Shown: one piece after another, positions 46,561-57,536 of the stretch
Position numbering within the stretch: the stretch's first letter is position 1
How the letters are laid out: each line of letters opens with the position of its first letter
Origin: Petunia secreta
Taxonomy: Eukaryota; Streptophyta; Magnoliopsida; Solanales; Solanaceae
NCBI GenBank assembly: GCA_029990175.1
Contig: JARKIP010000022.1
Span: 24,774,001-24,838,000 of the forward strand
DNA: 64,000 nucleotides
Direction of reading: 5' to 3'
Translations under genes and position numbers: made by a program
Notes under the pieces: generated by a model
What the model was told of the DNA's origin: nothing
Seen by the model: only the letters and a program-made list of their open reading frames with translations
Databases searched by the model: none

Positions 46561-47276
46561 GTCAGGACTTCCTCCTGGTTGAGAGATCGAGTTTGGCATT
46601 GATATAGTGCCAGGGACTTAGCCTATTTCTATCCCTCCTTATCGCATGGCCCCCATTAGAGTTGAAGGAGCTGAAGGAGCAGTTGCAAGATTTGCTTGAT
46701 AAGGGGTTCATTAGGCCGAGTATTTCTCCGTGGGGTGCTCCTGTTCTATTCGTGTAAAAGAAAGATGGGACTATGCGGATCTGTATTGATTATCGTCAGC
46801 TAAATAAGGTCCCCATCAAGAACAAGTACCCGTTGCCTCGCACTGATGATTTGTTTGATCAGTTGCAGGGTGCCAAATTCTTTTCTAAGATCGATCTGCG
46901 ATCTGGTTATCATCAACTAAAGATTCGTGAGTCAGATATCTCGAAAACTGCTTTTAGGACTCGTTACGGCCATTATGAGTTCCTAGTTATGCCTTTTAGG
47001 CTGACTAATGCCCCTGCAGCCTTTATGGATCTCATGAACCGCGTGTTTAAGCCATTCCTTGATTCCTTTGTCATTGTCTTCATTGATGATATTCTTATTT
47101 ATTCTCGTAGCCGCCAGGAGCATGATTATCATCTGAGGGTGGTTCTTCAGACCCTCCATGATCGTAAGTTGTATGCCAAGTTCTTGAAATGTGAGTTTTG
47201 GCTTGATTCTATGGCATTTTTGGGTCACGTGGTATTTAGTGAGGGTATCAAGGTTGATCCGTAGAAGATTTAAGCA
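46561..47276 (+). pseudogene. LTR5 reverse transcriptase, broken
   Basis: Contains VREFLDVFPDDL upstream, a mutated VKKKDGT motif with a stop (46756-46758 region), MRICIDYRQLNKVPIKNKYP, FFSKIDLRSGYHQL, MPFRLTNAPAAFM (Gly replaced by Arg) and catalytic FIDDILIYS. It ends with stops at about 47263 and 47271 just before the connection segment. Confidence 0.85.
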
Positions 47277-47885
47277 GTGCAAAAATGGCCTCGTCCTACC
47301 ACTCAGACGGAGATTCGCAGCTTCCTTGGATTGGCAGGTTATTATCGGATGTTTGTGGAGAAGTTCTCTACTATTGCAACTCCCCCGACTCGCCTGACGC
47401 AGAAGGCGGTTCAGTTTCGATGGTTCGATGAGTGTGAAGCAATCTTCCACAAGCTTAAGGCCTTATTGACTTCAGCTCCAGTGCTTTCCCTTCCTTCTGG
47501 CACCAGTGGATTTGTAGTCTATTGTGATGCATCTCGTGTGGGCTTGGGTTGTGTTCTCATGCAGCACGGGAAGGTAATTGCTTATGCTTCCAGACAGTTG
47601 AAGTCAAATGAGAAGAATTATCCGACTCACGATTTTGAATTGGCAGTTGTGGTCTTCGCTTTGAAGATATGGAGGCACTATCTTTATGGCGAGCCTTGTG
47701 AGGTGTATACGGATCATAAGAGTCTGCAGTATCTTCTCTCTCAGAAGGATCTTAATGGTCGGCAGCGGAGATGGCTTGAATTGATTAAAGATTATGATCT
47801 AACTATCCGCTATCATCCTGGGAAGGCGAACGTGGTAGCAGATGCTTTGAGCAGGAAGTCCATGGGCAGCATGGCTTTTCTTTAA
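47277..47885 (+). CDS. LTR5 RT connection and RNase H (open fragment)
   Basis: A 202-codon open stretch of an otherwise broken polyprotein. It has RSFLGLAGYYRMFVEKFS, VVYCDASRVGLGCVL, KNYPTHDFELAVVVFALK, YTDHKSLQYL and ANVVADALSRKS. The three acidic RNase H residues expected in the CDAS, E and TDH blocks are present. TAA at 47883-47885 separates it from integrase in the same frame. Confidence 0.82.
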   Translation: MQKWPRPTTQTEIRSFLGLAGYYRMFVEKFSTIATPPTRLTQKAVQFRWFDECEAIFHKLKALLTSAPVLSLPSGTSGFVVYCDASRVGLGCVLMQHGKVIAYASRQLKSNEKNYPTHDFELAVVVFALKIWRHYLYGEPCEVYTDHKSLQYLLSQKDLNGRQRRWLELIKDYDLTIRYHPGKANVVADALSRKSMGSMAFL

Positions 47886-47891
47886 GCTGAT

Positions 47892-49453
47892 ATGAGACCA
47901 TTGGCCCGAGAATTGCAGTCCCTTGGCGACTTTGGCGTGAGATTTCTTCTTCCAGACTCCAGTAGAGTCTTAACGTGTATTGCAGCTCAGTCTTCCTTAG
48001 TCAATCAGATTAAGGGAAGACAGTTTGAGGATCCTTATCTGCAGGAGGTGCGTGGTCGTGTCCTAAGTGGAGGAGTTCCCTCCTTCGAGCTTGATTCAGA
48101 TGGAATTCTTCGGTTTAATGGTCGACTTTGTGTTCCTGATGTTGGGGTTTTGAGGCAGTCAGTGCTCGGTGAAGCTCATAGCTCGCATTATTCCATTCAT
48201 CCTGGTATTACGAAAATATATCAGGACCTCCGAGAGCTATACTGGTGGAAGGGGATGAAGAGAGATGTATTTGATTATGTATCTCGTTACTTGAACTGTC
48301 AGCATGTTAAGTTCGAGCACGGGAGACCAGCAGGGTTAGCTCAGGCATTGCCCGTTCCCGACTGGAAGTGGGAGCACATCACGATGGAATTTATAGTTTG
48401 TCTGCCAAAGACCCTGCTGCGCCACGATTCAGTCTGGGTAATTGTCGACAGACTGACTAAATCATCTCACTTTATCCCTGTAAAGACTACTGATTCAGCT
48501 TAGAGATTGGCTCGGATTTTCATTCAGCAGGTGGTTAGGCTGCATGGCAGTCCTGTATCTATTATCTCAGATCGTGGTTCCCAGTTTACTTCTCAGTTCA
48601 GGGAGTCTTTTTCAGAGAGAGTTGGGGACCAAGGTGCAGCTTAGCACAGCATTCCATCCTCAGACTGACGGTCAGTCCGAGCGGTTTATTTAAATTTTAG
48701 AGGACATGCTGAGAGCTTTTACATTGGACTTCGGGGGTTACGTGGATGATCTTTTGGAGTTAGCAGAGTTCTCTTATAATAATAGCTACCAGTCTTCCAT
48801 TCAGATAGCTCCATTTGAGGCCTTATATGGTCGTCGATGTCGTTCTTCTATTGGCTGGTTTGAGTCTCTAGATGTCGAGGTGATGAATTCAGATATGGTT
48901 CGTCAAACTCTTGATGTGGTTCGTGTTATTAAGGATCGTTTACGGACCGCCCAGAGTAAGCAGATTTGATATTCGAATAGGAGGAGCGGAGAGTTAGAGT
49001 TTGAGGTCGGCGACATGGTATTTCTGAAAGTGTCGCCGATGCGAGGTGTAAAAAGATTTGGTAGGAAAGAAAAGCTTAGTCCCAAGTTCATTGGCCCTTT
49101 TTGTATCGCGAAATGTATTGGTAAGGTAGCTTATCGGCTCGACTTTCCAGCTTCTACGCCTGTTCACCCTGTTTTCCATGTATCGATGCTCCGGAAGTGT
49201 ATCCGAGATCCTTTCCGAAGCGATCGAATTAGACCCTGCTCAGCTAGTTGTAAATCTAGCTTACAAGGAGTTCCCAGTTTATATAGTTGCGCGTAATTTC
49301 CGGAAGCTTCGTTCGAAGCATATTCCGATGGTTCGAGTGCGATGGAATAATCGTCCACGTGAGGAGGACACTTGGGAGCTTGAGTCCAGTATGCGTGAGA
49401 GGTATCCTTACCTCTTCGACGATTCAGGTTCGAACTTGGTCTTTAAAGCCTAA
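47892..49453 (+). pseudogene. LTR5 integrase and chromodomain, broken
   Basis: Zinc module HSSHYSIHPGITK followed by a YLNCQHVK block in which the second cysteine of the usual C-x2-C is His. In the core, the first catalytic Asp reads Glu (TMEFIV, codon at 48387); IISDRGSQF retains the second Asp. A frameshift lies near 48600-48640, and TAG/TAA codons occur at 48501 and 48690. The region ends with the KLSPKFIGPF module and a chromodomain (VRVRWNNRPREEDTWELE, YPYLF) finishing at 49453. Confidence 0.85.
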
Positions 49454-49591
49454 AAGCTCTTATCATTGTATATGATTTTGATTTCGTAGTAAATGTCATT
49501 GAAATTGGTGTGAGCATCCTCATTAGAGATGTGAAATCTATTTTAAACTCTTGCTCGTTCGAGGACGAACGAGAGTCTAAATGGAGGAGAA

Positions 49592-51581
49592 TGAAACGAC
49601 CTCGGTTAGCCGTTTCAAAAACTAGGACCCCAATTGACGTGACGTCAATTTTAAAAGCTTCGTAAGGACCATTCCGACTTGTCTGTAAAATTTGAGCTAA
49701 ATTAGACCTCGTTTGGTAGGCATCGGACGAAGGTTTCAGTTTTCGTTAGCAATAAATCGTAAAAAAGAAGTTTTCGAGCACAATTTTGGCGAATGAACTC
49801 CGATTCAAAATCTGAAAGCGTCACTAGGTTCGTATTGTCATTTATGACATATGTTAATTTTTGAAGTGAGTTTCGAGGTTGTTCAGTTGATTTCGGCTAA
49901 AGTTCCGAAAGAATTAATAATTTGGTCTTTTTAATTCGCATCTTGAGTTTGGAGAGTCTGATTTGAGATCCATCTTTACAAGTGTGTTACATATATTTTG
50001 TATTACTTACTTGAAAATTTTGGGATCATTTCGACTTCTCTAGGGTTCCATTTTAATTTTAATCGTCGTAGCGAATTTATTAAAAAAAATTAAAAAATTT
50101 GCAAAGTCGATTAGATAAGGGATTTAATACCTTAGCAGCAGCAGGTATGATATACAAGAAGAAACATACGAACGAAGTTAAGAAAAGAAAGAGAAAAAAA
50201 GGGAAAAAGAGGTGGAAAAGTAGTGGAATTTCTACCCCAAATCTCAGGGTAATGATGTTAACTTATTAACTTAGCTTATTACGTGTATTTGAATATATTT
50301 TTACAGTAAAAATAGGGATATTAGATATCGCCCTAATGATTTAAATTGATAGTTTAAAGGGTCAATTGGCCCCCGATGATGGAAATGATTATAGATTCGT
50401 ACTCAGTGAGTTATGGGCAACATATAAATGTAATTATTTAGGGTTTGACTATGTGACTTTGAACATTATACATAGGCCTGGCCTGTAGTATTGTGTATGC
50501 GAATAGGGTATCAGGTTCCTAACTGGATTGCCCTTAGACATAAGGAATGAAGCCATTATCTTTATTTGATATAATTTTTCTGCTTATTGAATATAGCGGG
50601 ATCGTCTGGCTGTTAATCCAAAGGAAAAAAACAGTTGTTGAGTAGTAGGGCTAGCTTTGGAATAAGGTAAGTGTTTATATCCATTTCTTTGGAGGCACTT
50701 GGCCTTGTGGATATTCTACCACGTGTTCCTTACGTGTGTAGCTGCCGATAGGCGTACTCGTTACGCCTTAGCTTTGGATTTATACTGTATATTATCTGTT
50801 ATCTCTGGTTGTTCGTATTGCATTGAGCATATGAGCATTGCATTCTGGCCATGGGTTGCTATATCATTTACTGAGTGCAGGAGTCTTCTGCCCTAGGAGC
50901 AGGAGGATTCCGCTCCATTGCATCATACTAAGGGCAGGAGGATTCCGCCATAGGAGCAGGAGGATTCCGCTCCATTCATTTGGCCTATGTGACCCTTTGC
51001 ATCATATTTCATTTCATTTCATCATATTTCATTTCATTTCATCTCATTCCATTTCATTTCATACTATTGTGTAGACTTTCTGTACATGACTATTGTTCTG
51101 CTTATATGTGCATTGCTTATTTGTTGATTTTTGTCTGGTTCTGTTTCCCTGACTAGCGTATCTATTTTTCTTTTTGTTCGGCAGTTTCTGCTCCAGGACC
51201 CAGCCAGCCGCGTCGTGATTGAGTAGTACGTTTTCAGCTGTCTACGGTGAGCCATCTTGTTCATTGTGGCCACCAACTTCAGATATTATAGTTTTTCTTA
51301 CTTTTGCTCCCTTCGGGAGGTGTGTATATCTTTTGGCCTTCTTAGATGTCTGATCTGAAAATCTTTAAAATGGTGTATTCTGGGTAGTTAGTTGTATTAT
51401 TTAGACAGCTTGTATGTTTGTCTATCCTTGAGGGTTATCTTATGTTGTTAAAGTTTGGTTCATTTTCATTTCAAGGTAATTCTTCACAATTTATATCGAT
51501 TCAGTCAATAGGGTTCGCCGACAGGTTTAGGGGAGGTGGTCAGGTGCCCGCACGGCCTAACCGAGAATTCGGGTCATGTCA
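49592..51581 (+). repeat. LTR5 3' LTR (1990 bp)
   Basis: TGAAACGACC to GGGTCATGTCA, preceded by purine-rich ATGGAGGAGAA. It has a shorter tandem block and lacks about 40 bp near 51160 relative to the 5' LTR (the CGAGGTTGCAAG segment). Confidence 0.9.
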
Positions 51582-51586
51582 CTAGG

Positions 51587-51849
51587 ATTAAACTCTCTAT
51601 GTGCAGTCCACACCAAATAATTGGCATAAATCCTTTACTTTAAAGATAGAGTACAATGGCATCTAGTCGTTACACATCGCATCACTTGCATTTCACACAA
51701 AGACATTTGATTTTACTATCCCTTATATATTTCGGAAGCAGTTTAGCTTTACTAATAAATCGGTCAACCTCATCTACGAATGTTTTCCTCAACCCCCAAT
51801 TTTCATACAACCTATTATGCATCGAACTACGAGTTTCATCACGTTCCAT
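51587..51849 (-). pseudogene. CACTA-2 transposase N-terminal exon
   Basis: Minus-strand continuation of the transposase beyond LTR5. The start is the ATG complementary to 51847-51849, preceded by TGTAG as in CACTA-1. It reads NRLYENWGLRKTFVDEV, DRFISKAKLLPKYIRD, IKCLCVKCK, then IIWCGLHIES, matching the CACTA-1 N-terminus block by block with three internal stops. Confidence 0.82.
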
Positions 51850-52740
51850 CTACACAAATGTTACAAACGGATATATTTTGAACAATACAAAAGATTATAT
51901 CATTTTTACTCTAAAATAGTATTACCTTGTGTAGCTAAAGTTTATGTTTCAAATCATTAAACAAAGTTTGATAAAATTAGCTCATTTTCTTAAGTTTAGG
52001 ATTTGAACAATTCAATTGCCACTAATTTACAAACCTTTCTATTTTCCAAATTGAATCTTACCTTGTTTTCTCCTAATTACACATATTACCGTAATTTTAA
52101 TATCTAATTGTAATAACAAGAACTTCACTTAATAGCCAATGCTAGCAACAACATCAATTTTGAGCATAAAAAATAAATCAAACAATGTTTCAATTCCACT
52201 TCTATTCAATTCAAATTTAGGAAAATCAATTATTATATGTATTCTTGTGGAACCAATTATTAATGAAAAATCAATTTACGAACAAACTATTTTAACCACT
52301 TGAATCCACAAATGCTAAGGACCACATAACTATTTTCTACTTTAGCTCTAGAAAAACAAATATATACAAAGAATTTGAGACAAATATATCAAAACAGAAA
52401 AAATAAAAAAATAAAAAAACTGAAAATAAAAAAAATGTACCTTTATGGCGTGTCGGCGGTGACAGTAACAAGCCAGTGATGCTGCAGTTAAAACAAATTG
52501 TAAGGGGGGAGGGCATTAAAAGAGGAGGCAGTAGGGTTCGGAAAATAGGGCAAAAGGGTTATGGGGTAGGGGATAACAAGAGGGGAGGGGTGAGAATCTT
52601 TACCGTAACTTATGGCCATCGGAGCGGTGAAATGGGTGGAGCAGAACGAATGGGATAGGTGGAGATATGGTGGTAGGGAATAGAAAGAAAGAAGAAAGAA
52701 AACTGAAGTGAGAGAAAAGACAGGAGGGGAGGATTATTTA
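51850..52740 (-). other. CACTA-2 promoter/leader zone
   Basis: AT-rich sequence (51850-52440) and a purine-rich block (52490-52740) that is pyrimidine-rich on the coding strand. This corresponds to the leader upstream of the transposase. No gene of its own is supported. Confidence 0.45.
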
Positions 52741-53187
52741 ATAACCTATTAAGGGTATTCCCTCGGTGAAAATTATGTTATTTAGTATTTTTAATTTATG
52801 TTAATGAGGGTTGTCCCTCGGTGGTTATTTAATTTTTTTCATCTTCTTTTAATCATAAAGTTCACTGAGGGAGAGTCCTCGGTACTTTTTTTAATCAAAT
52901 TTTTTTATTTTCTTTTATTCTTAAAACTCACCGATGGACAGCCCTCGGTCGACTTTTTCACTTTTTAATATTTTTTTTTTGAAATTATGCCGAGGGAACT
53001 ATCTCGGTAGCCATAAATACTTTTTCTATGTTCTTTTTCCTTAATTACGCCGAGGGGTGTCCCTCGGTAGTCAAGAATAATATAACTATTTTTCCCTCAA
53101 ATTCACCGAGGGAAGCCCCTCAGAAAAACTTACTGAGGGCTGGCCCTCGGTACTTGTCCCTCATAACTTGATACGTTTCTAGTAGTG
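52741..53187. repeat. CACTA-2 right subterminal repeats and terminal inverted repeat
   Basis: At least eight copies of (A/G)CCGAGGG..TCCCTCGGT type motifs at 52755-53160 (for example TTCCCTCGGTGAA, ACCGAGGGAAGCCCCT). The element ends TTTCTAGTAGTG at 53187. Confidence 0.83.
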
Positions 53188-53431
53188 GGTGCCTACGAGG
53201 CCGCAAGAAATGCTACACTCCTATTCACAGTTCTCCACTACACTCAATTATGCTCTACTTGCTATTCTTTTGCATATAGTCGAGCTGCATCATGTGCAAT
53301 TAGATCATTCTTTTGTACATCATAGAAGCTCTATTGACATACTATGGGTTATTTAATTTTTCTTTTGTGGTCGTTGTATTTATGATGTTATCTAAAACTT
53401 ACAATGTCGAGATAGGCACCCATTGCCTACT
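53188..53431. other. Spacer between CACTA-2 and the copia element
   Basis: 240 bp with no recognisable feature; host sequence into which CACTA-2 inserted. CTACT at 53427-53431 is the candidate target-duplication arm of the copia element; the partner lies outside the readable region. Confidence 0.4.
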
Positions 53432-54414
53432 TGTTGAAAGTACAAGGGGTGAATTATTTCTTTTACTGTAATAATCGACTTAGGAAGATTCAACATTGAC
53501 TAAATCTGGGAGATCAATAAAATGCAGAAAGTAAATGTAGAATAAAAAAATGGAAACAATGATTTTTATACTGGTTCAAAATTAATGTGGTTCCTAATCC
53601 AGTCCTTTTGGGTCATAAGGGAGAGTATCTATTCTAGATCTTTGGTATCCAAGTACAGCAAATGATTTATCATTCACCAAAAACGTCACACTGTTGGTTT
53701 TACACTTTGCTCACCAACAACGACTATGTCTGATTTATAGCTGATCAAACCTAACTTCTTTGACACAACTATTACCTCTACCTTGCTCTTCTATTTTTTT
53801 TCAAACACTCGTAGAATCTCAGGTTTACATTGATATATTAAAGTAGAAGCTAGAGAGATTTGTAGACAGTAAATAGTAGCGTAGATCTTTTTAATCATGT
53901 CGGTCTTCAATATAAAGGAATGTTAAAAGTAGCCATTGCAAGCATTCCTTGAAATCGGCCTATCACAGTCCTTGCGTTTAGCCTTGTGACTGATTTGATT
54001 CTGTGATCTGTCAATCTTCTCAGCGTGAGCTTTGTAATTGATTTGCTTTCGAGATCTGGTTTGAGATGATATCACATTGATTAATTTGAAATATTGCTTA
54101 TTGCCGAAAAGAGATACAGTTTGACCTAACTGAATTGATTCTAAAAAAGATTCATTAGGATTGATAAAACCTTTTTTAGAATAAGGGTAAGAGCCTGCGT
54201 TCACATTACCCAGTTGGCAGACCTTTAATGTGAGAATCCTTTTTCCCAGATGTAGCCAGCCCTTTGTTCCGTAGAGTTACTCTCGACAGTCTTTCCATAT
54301 TTAGCTTCCTTCCATAACTGCTTGGGTCTCCTTTTGTGTTCACATCTTCGTTCTCTACTTAATCAATCGTATTACAATTTTCTATTAGTTAGTCATTATA
54401 AAACAGGTTCAACA
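53432..54414 (-). repeat. Copia 3' LTR (983 bp)
   Basis: Ends are TGTTGAA and TTCAACA, a 7-bp inverted repeat typical of copia LTRs. On the internal side, CTCCTTTTTTTTTTTATG (54418-54435) is the complement of a polypurine tract. Confidence 0.83.
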
Positions 54415-54829
54415 GTCTCCTTTTTTTTTTTATGATGACAAAATTGTATTAACAGAAGAGGTGAGAAGATACTTCCCTAGCGCATAGTTGACTCCCCTTG
54501 AATCAATTTCCGGTAGTTGATTTATTAGTTAGCCGACTTGTCTTGTACTCACTCGACTCCACCTGAGGTGTCTACCCTTGTCTTCCTGCACTCACAAAAT
54601 TTTACAAATTTCTTTATGTTTTTTATTACTCTAGAATGGGGTTATAATGACAATAGAACAAAAAATAGTTGTTCAACAGGCTGAAACATACAAATAAATC
54701 ATTAAAAGTGTCATATGTCCAAGAATGCTTTTCTCACGTTTTGGCATTAGCTAAAAGGAAACAAAAAGAGTTAAGTTAGAATATTACAGACCTAAAAATA
54801 AATTTTTAAAGCATAGCTTTAACACAGAG

Positions 54830-56029
54830 CAAGGAAACAGTAAGAGTGTAGACAACATTGTCAGTCATCCTTTCCGGTTTGCCATGTACATCCTTGCAAA
54901 GAGCATCAATGTGCCCTTGAATATTAGAAGACATAACATTTATGCCCTCATGAACCTATCTTATAACAACAGGAGAGCAAAAGGTCCTTAAAGAAGCATA
55001 TGTCCTCTGTAAGTTTGGAAGAGAAATAACCAAGAGTAGGTAAGTGTTCAGTAGAGGAGGAACTGTCTTGTTCATTACCACCCTTACAAACGTTAAAATT
55101 TTCCTTACCCATACACCCTGAGTGCGAACATATCCCATAGACGCAAAAGTACGAGAGTTATAACATGCAGAGATGAGACAGTTTTCTAGGCAGACATATA
55201 AACACTGTAAAATTGCAGAATTCGAACAATAATCATCTTATAGGTGGTGAAGAATGAGAGTATCACGCTGTGACATAGTGCTCAGAAAACCAGTTCTAGG
55301 GAGTAAAGTAGTACAAACAATATGAGTCAGAACACGAACTTCAAAAGACAATTCTAAAGGACTGAGCTGTACTTTGGGAACGTCATCAGACTTTTCACAG
55401 AGGCATTGCTTTGCTTGTTCAAACAAAACTTCAAAATCAGTTGGCCATGATGTTTTAAAGAACTCATAGTAACCAGAAAACTTACAGCCAAGGATTCGAC
55501 TTTAACACAGATTTTGTTACAACTATTCTAGACCCTAGCACCATAGACTCCAAACCATATTCTTTGCAAGCACAAAGATTTGCATAAAACAACCTTATTA
55601 AATCTTCAACATTAATTGAAGCAGCAGAGAAAAAGTTATACCAATTTTGAGATTCAAACAGAGTTTTTACCTTGCAATAAGGAATTCTATTGAGTCAAAA
55701 GTCAACGACTCTTCCATGAGCCATGGGCTTGTCGCAGAGAGTTTCTAATTTTACATAAGCAGAAGAGTCCCAAAAATTGAAGGTGTCATCCAAATCAGCA
55801 AGAGAATATTCCTTTTTAGGCCGCTTTACTGAGTCTGTTTCAACATACATAGGCATTTTGCCGAGTTACTTGTCAAGATTTGGGTTTTCAATGGAAGGCT
55901 CAAGGTTTGAAGGGGTAAATTTAATGTGGTAAGAGTCAATGTGAACGGGGTAGAAAAGGTAACTGGTACTTTGATTTTGGAGCGAGGGCTTTTGCGGGAA
56001 TAGGTATTATTATTTTGAGCTTTGGCCAT
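54830..56029 (-). pseudogene. Copia env-like gene, degenerate
   Basis: The start is the ATG complementary to 56027-56029 (MAKAQNNN, then SPRSKIKVPV). Downstream pieces read KEYSLADLDDTFNFWDSS, LFYANLCACKEYGLESM and LTHIVCTTLLPRTGF with MSQRDTLIL. These match the env-like (putative plant transposon protein) product that SIRE-type elements carry between pol and the 3' LTR. Stops at 55826, near 55690 and around 55490 break it; its 3' limit is approximate. Whether such proteins act as envelopes in plants is not established. Confidence 0.6.
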
Positions 56030-56451
56030 GGCTAAGAATGTATACAGTGGAGAGAATGTGAACCACTGTCAGAGAGAGAGAGGGGGTTGAAGTTTAAAGG
56101 TGTGCACGAATGGAGAGAGGTACCTTGTAGAGAGGAAGAGGCGTGATGGGAGCTGAGAGGACGATTCACTAGTTATGGCGTTTGGGAAGAGACGAAGCAG
56201 GCTGACTGACACCCTTTCAAATTCAGCACAGTTAGACACGGTAAAAGTGAGGTAATCACAGTAAAAAGGTTATAAGGGGAAGGGACTATTTAAAGCAAAA
56301 AATAATTACCCTAAAAAATATTATTAATCAAGTCACCTTTAAGGAAAGAAGGCAGGGAAATCTTTTTGCCATATAAGACTCCTTAGAATTAAATAAAAGA
56401 AATTTACCATATAAGACAAAATGCAATAGAACAAATCAAATAAAACACAGT

Positions 56452-57531
56452 TTAGCATGGATCAAAAATAACGCCAAAGGATTCTCTTAAAGTACAAAAA
56501 CATTCTTCTGAAAGCGGTTTTGTAAAAATATCAGCAAGTTTGAATCTGTACTAATGAATCCAATATCAACATCTCTATCTTTAACATGTTCTCTAATAAA
56601 ATGATAGTTTGACATCTATATTTTTCGTTTTGGGATGATCAACTGGATTAGAGGCAAGATTAATAGCACTAGTGTTATCACATAACAAGAGAATGAGTTT
56701 AAATGATAGGTCATGATCAGATAATTGAGATGACATCCACAAAAATATGTGCAATAGTGACAAAGAGCAATATATTCTGATTCAGCTGTTGAAAGGGCGA
56801 CACAGTCTTGCTTCTTAATATGCTGAGAGACAAGAGACTTTCCAAGAAACATACTTGCTCTGCTAGTACTTTTACGATTAACCCTATCACCTGCATAATC
56901 TGCATCTGAGAAGCCTATGAGATCAAAAAAGTTAGTGTGTGGATACCATAGTCAAAAAGAACATTACCAAATAAATATCGAATAATTAATTTAACAACAA
57001 CAAAATGAGACACTTTGGGAGCTGACTGAAACCTAGCACATCTGCATACATTTAGTTGCTTCTTCATCTATTACTAGGCTGGTAGCTGGACTCATATGAA
57101 TCTTGGTAGGGTTTGCTTCACTCATGCCAAACTTGGAAATATGCTCCTTTATAAATTTTTATTGACATGCAAAGATACCTTTCTTGGTCTATTTGATTTG
57201 GAGTCCTAGTAAGAAAGTAAGTTCTCCTCCAAACTACCCTACATTAGTGCCTCAAAATCCTTGCATATTTTTGAGTTAGTGCTACCAAAATATTATCATC
57301 AACATATATTTGGATAATCAAATTTTCCACAGATGATCTTTTAATAAATAATGTGGCGTCAACTTACCTCAAGTAAAGCCATTCTTAACCAAGATCGAGC
57401 TAAAATGTTCAGACCAAGCTCTTGGAGATTGTTTGAGTCCATAAAGAGCTTTGGATAAATTAAAGACATCATGAGGGATTTTTTTTTTCAAAACTAGGGG
57501 GCTGTTTAACATATACTTTCTCTTTACTGAA
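56452..57531 (-). pseudogene. Copia pol 3' end: RT and RNase H, broken
   Basis: Reads LSKALYGLKQSPRAW (RT, near 57420-57470), then an RT-RNase H connection (KEHISKFGMSEANPTK), then the RNase H motif KQDCVALSTAESEYIAL near 56750-56810, ending HFIREHVKDRD and a natural stop at 56452-56454. Multiple frame changes (for example near 57370, 56940, 56700). The upstream part of pol is missing because of the Tat insertion. Confidence 0.82.
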
Positions 57532-57536
57532 ACCAT

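Larger units (their letters stand above)
42108..51581 (+). mobile_element. LTR5: full-length Tekay-type chromovirus, degenerate
   Basis: Bounded by TGAAACGACC at 42108 and CATGTCA at 51581, with perfect target duplications CTAGG at 42103-42107 and 51582-51586. It has LTRs of 2125 and 1990 bp, a primer site, gag, protease, RT, RNase H, integrase and a chromodomain. It is the same family as LTR2. LTRs differ by about 18 substitutions in the first 185 bp, the most of any pair here, so it is the oldest dated insertion in the window. Confidence 0.93.
36086..53187 (-). mobile_element. CACTA-2, En/Spm-type DNA transposon with one nested LTR element
   Basis: Begins CACTACTAAAAAAAG at 36086 and ends TTTCTAGTAGTG at 53187. 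Flanking trinucleotides AGT (36083-36085) and GGT (53188-53190) match at two of three bases. Removing LTR5 and its duplication leaves about 7.62 kb. Genes run on the minus strand: the tnp2-type transposase starts at 51849 and ends at 38763, and a TNPA-like gene follows to 36863. Architecture and protein sequence are close to CACTA-1, but the subterminal repeats are a different motif. Both genes are damaged. Confidence 0.9.
53432..57536 (-). mobile_element. Ty1/copia retrotransposon of SIRE type, 3' portion
   Basis: Minus-strand element. Its 3' LTR is 53432-54414. The polypurine tract lies just beyond (53432 side excluded), an env-like region occupies 54830-56029, and the 3' end of pol lies at 56452-57531. 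The order pol, env-like, LTR is characteristic of SIRE/Maximus copia elements. The 5' part is cut off by the Tat element inserted at 57537 and may continue outside the window. Confidence 0.82.

Noticed and set aside
918..53187. Single giant CACTA element from 918 to 53187
   Set aside because: Each half has its own pair of ends, its own transposase and a distinct subterminal motif, so two elements fit better.
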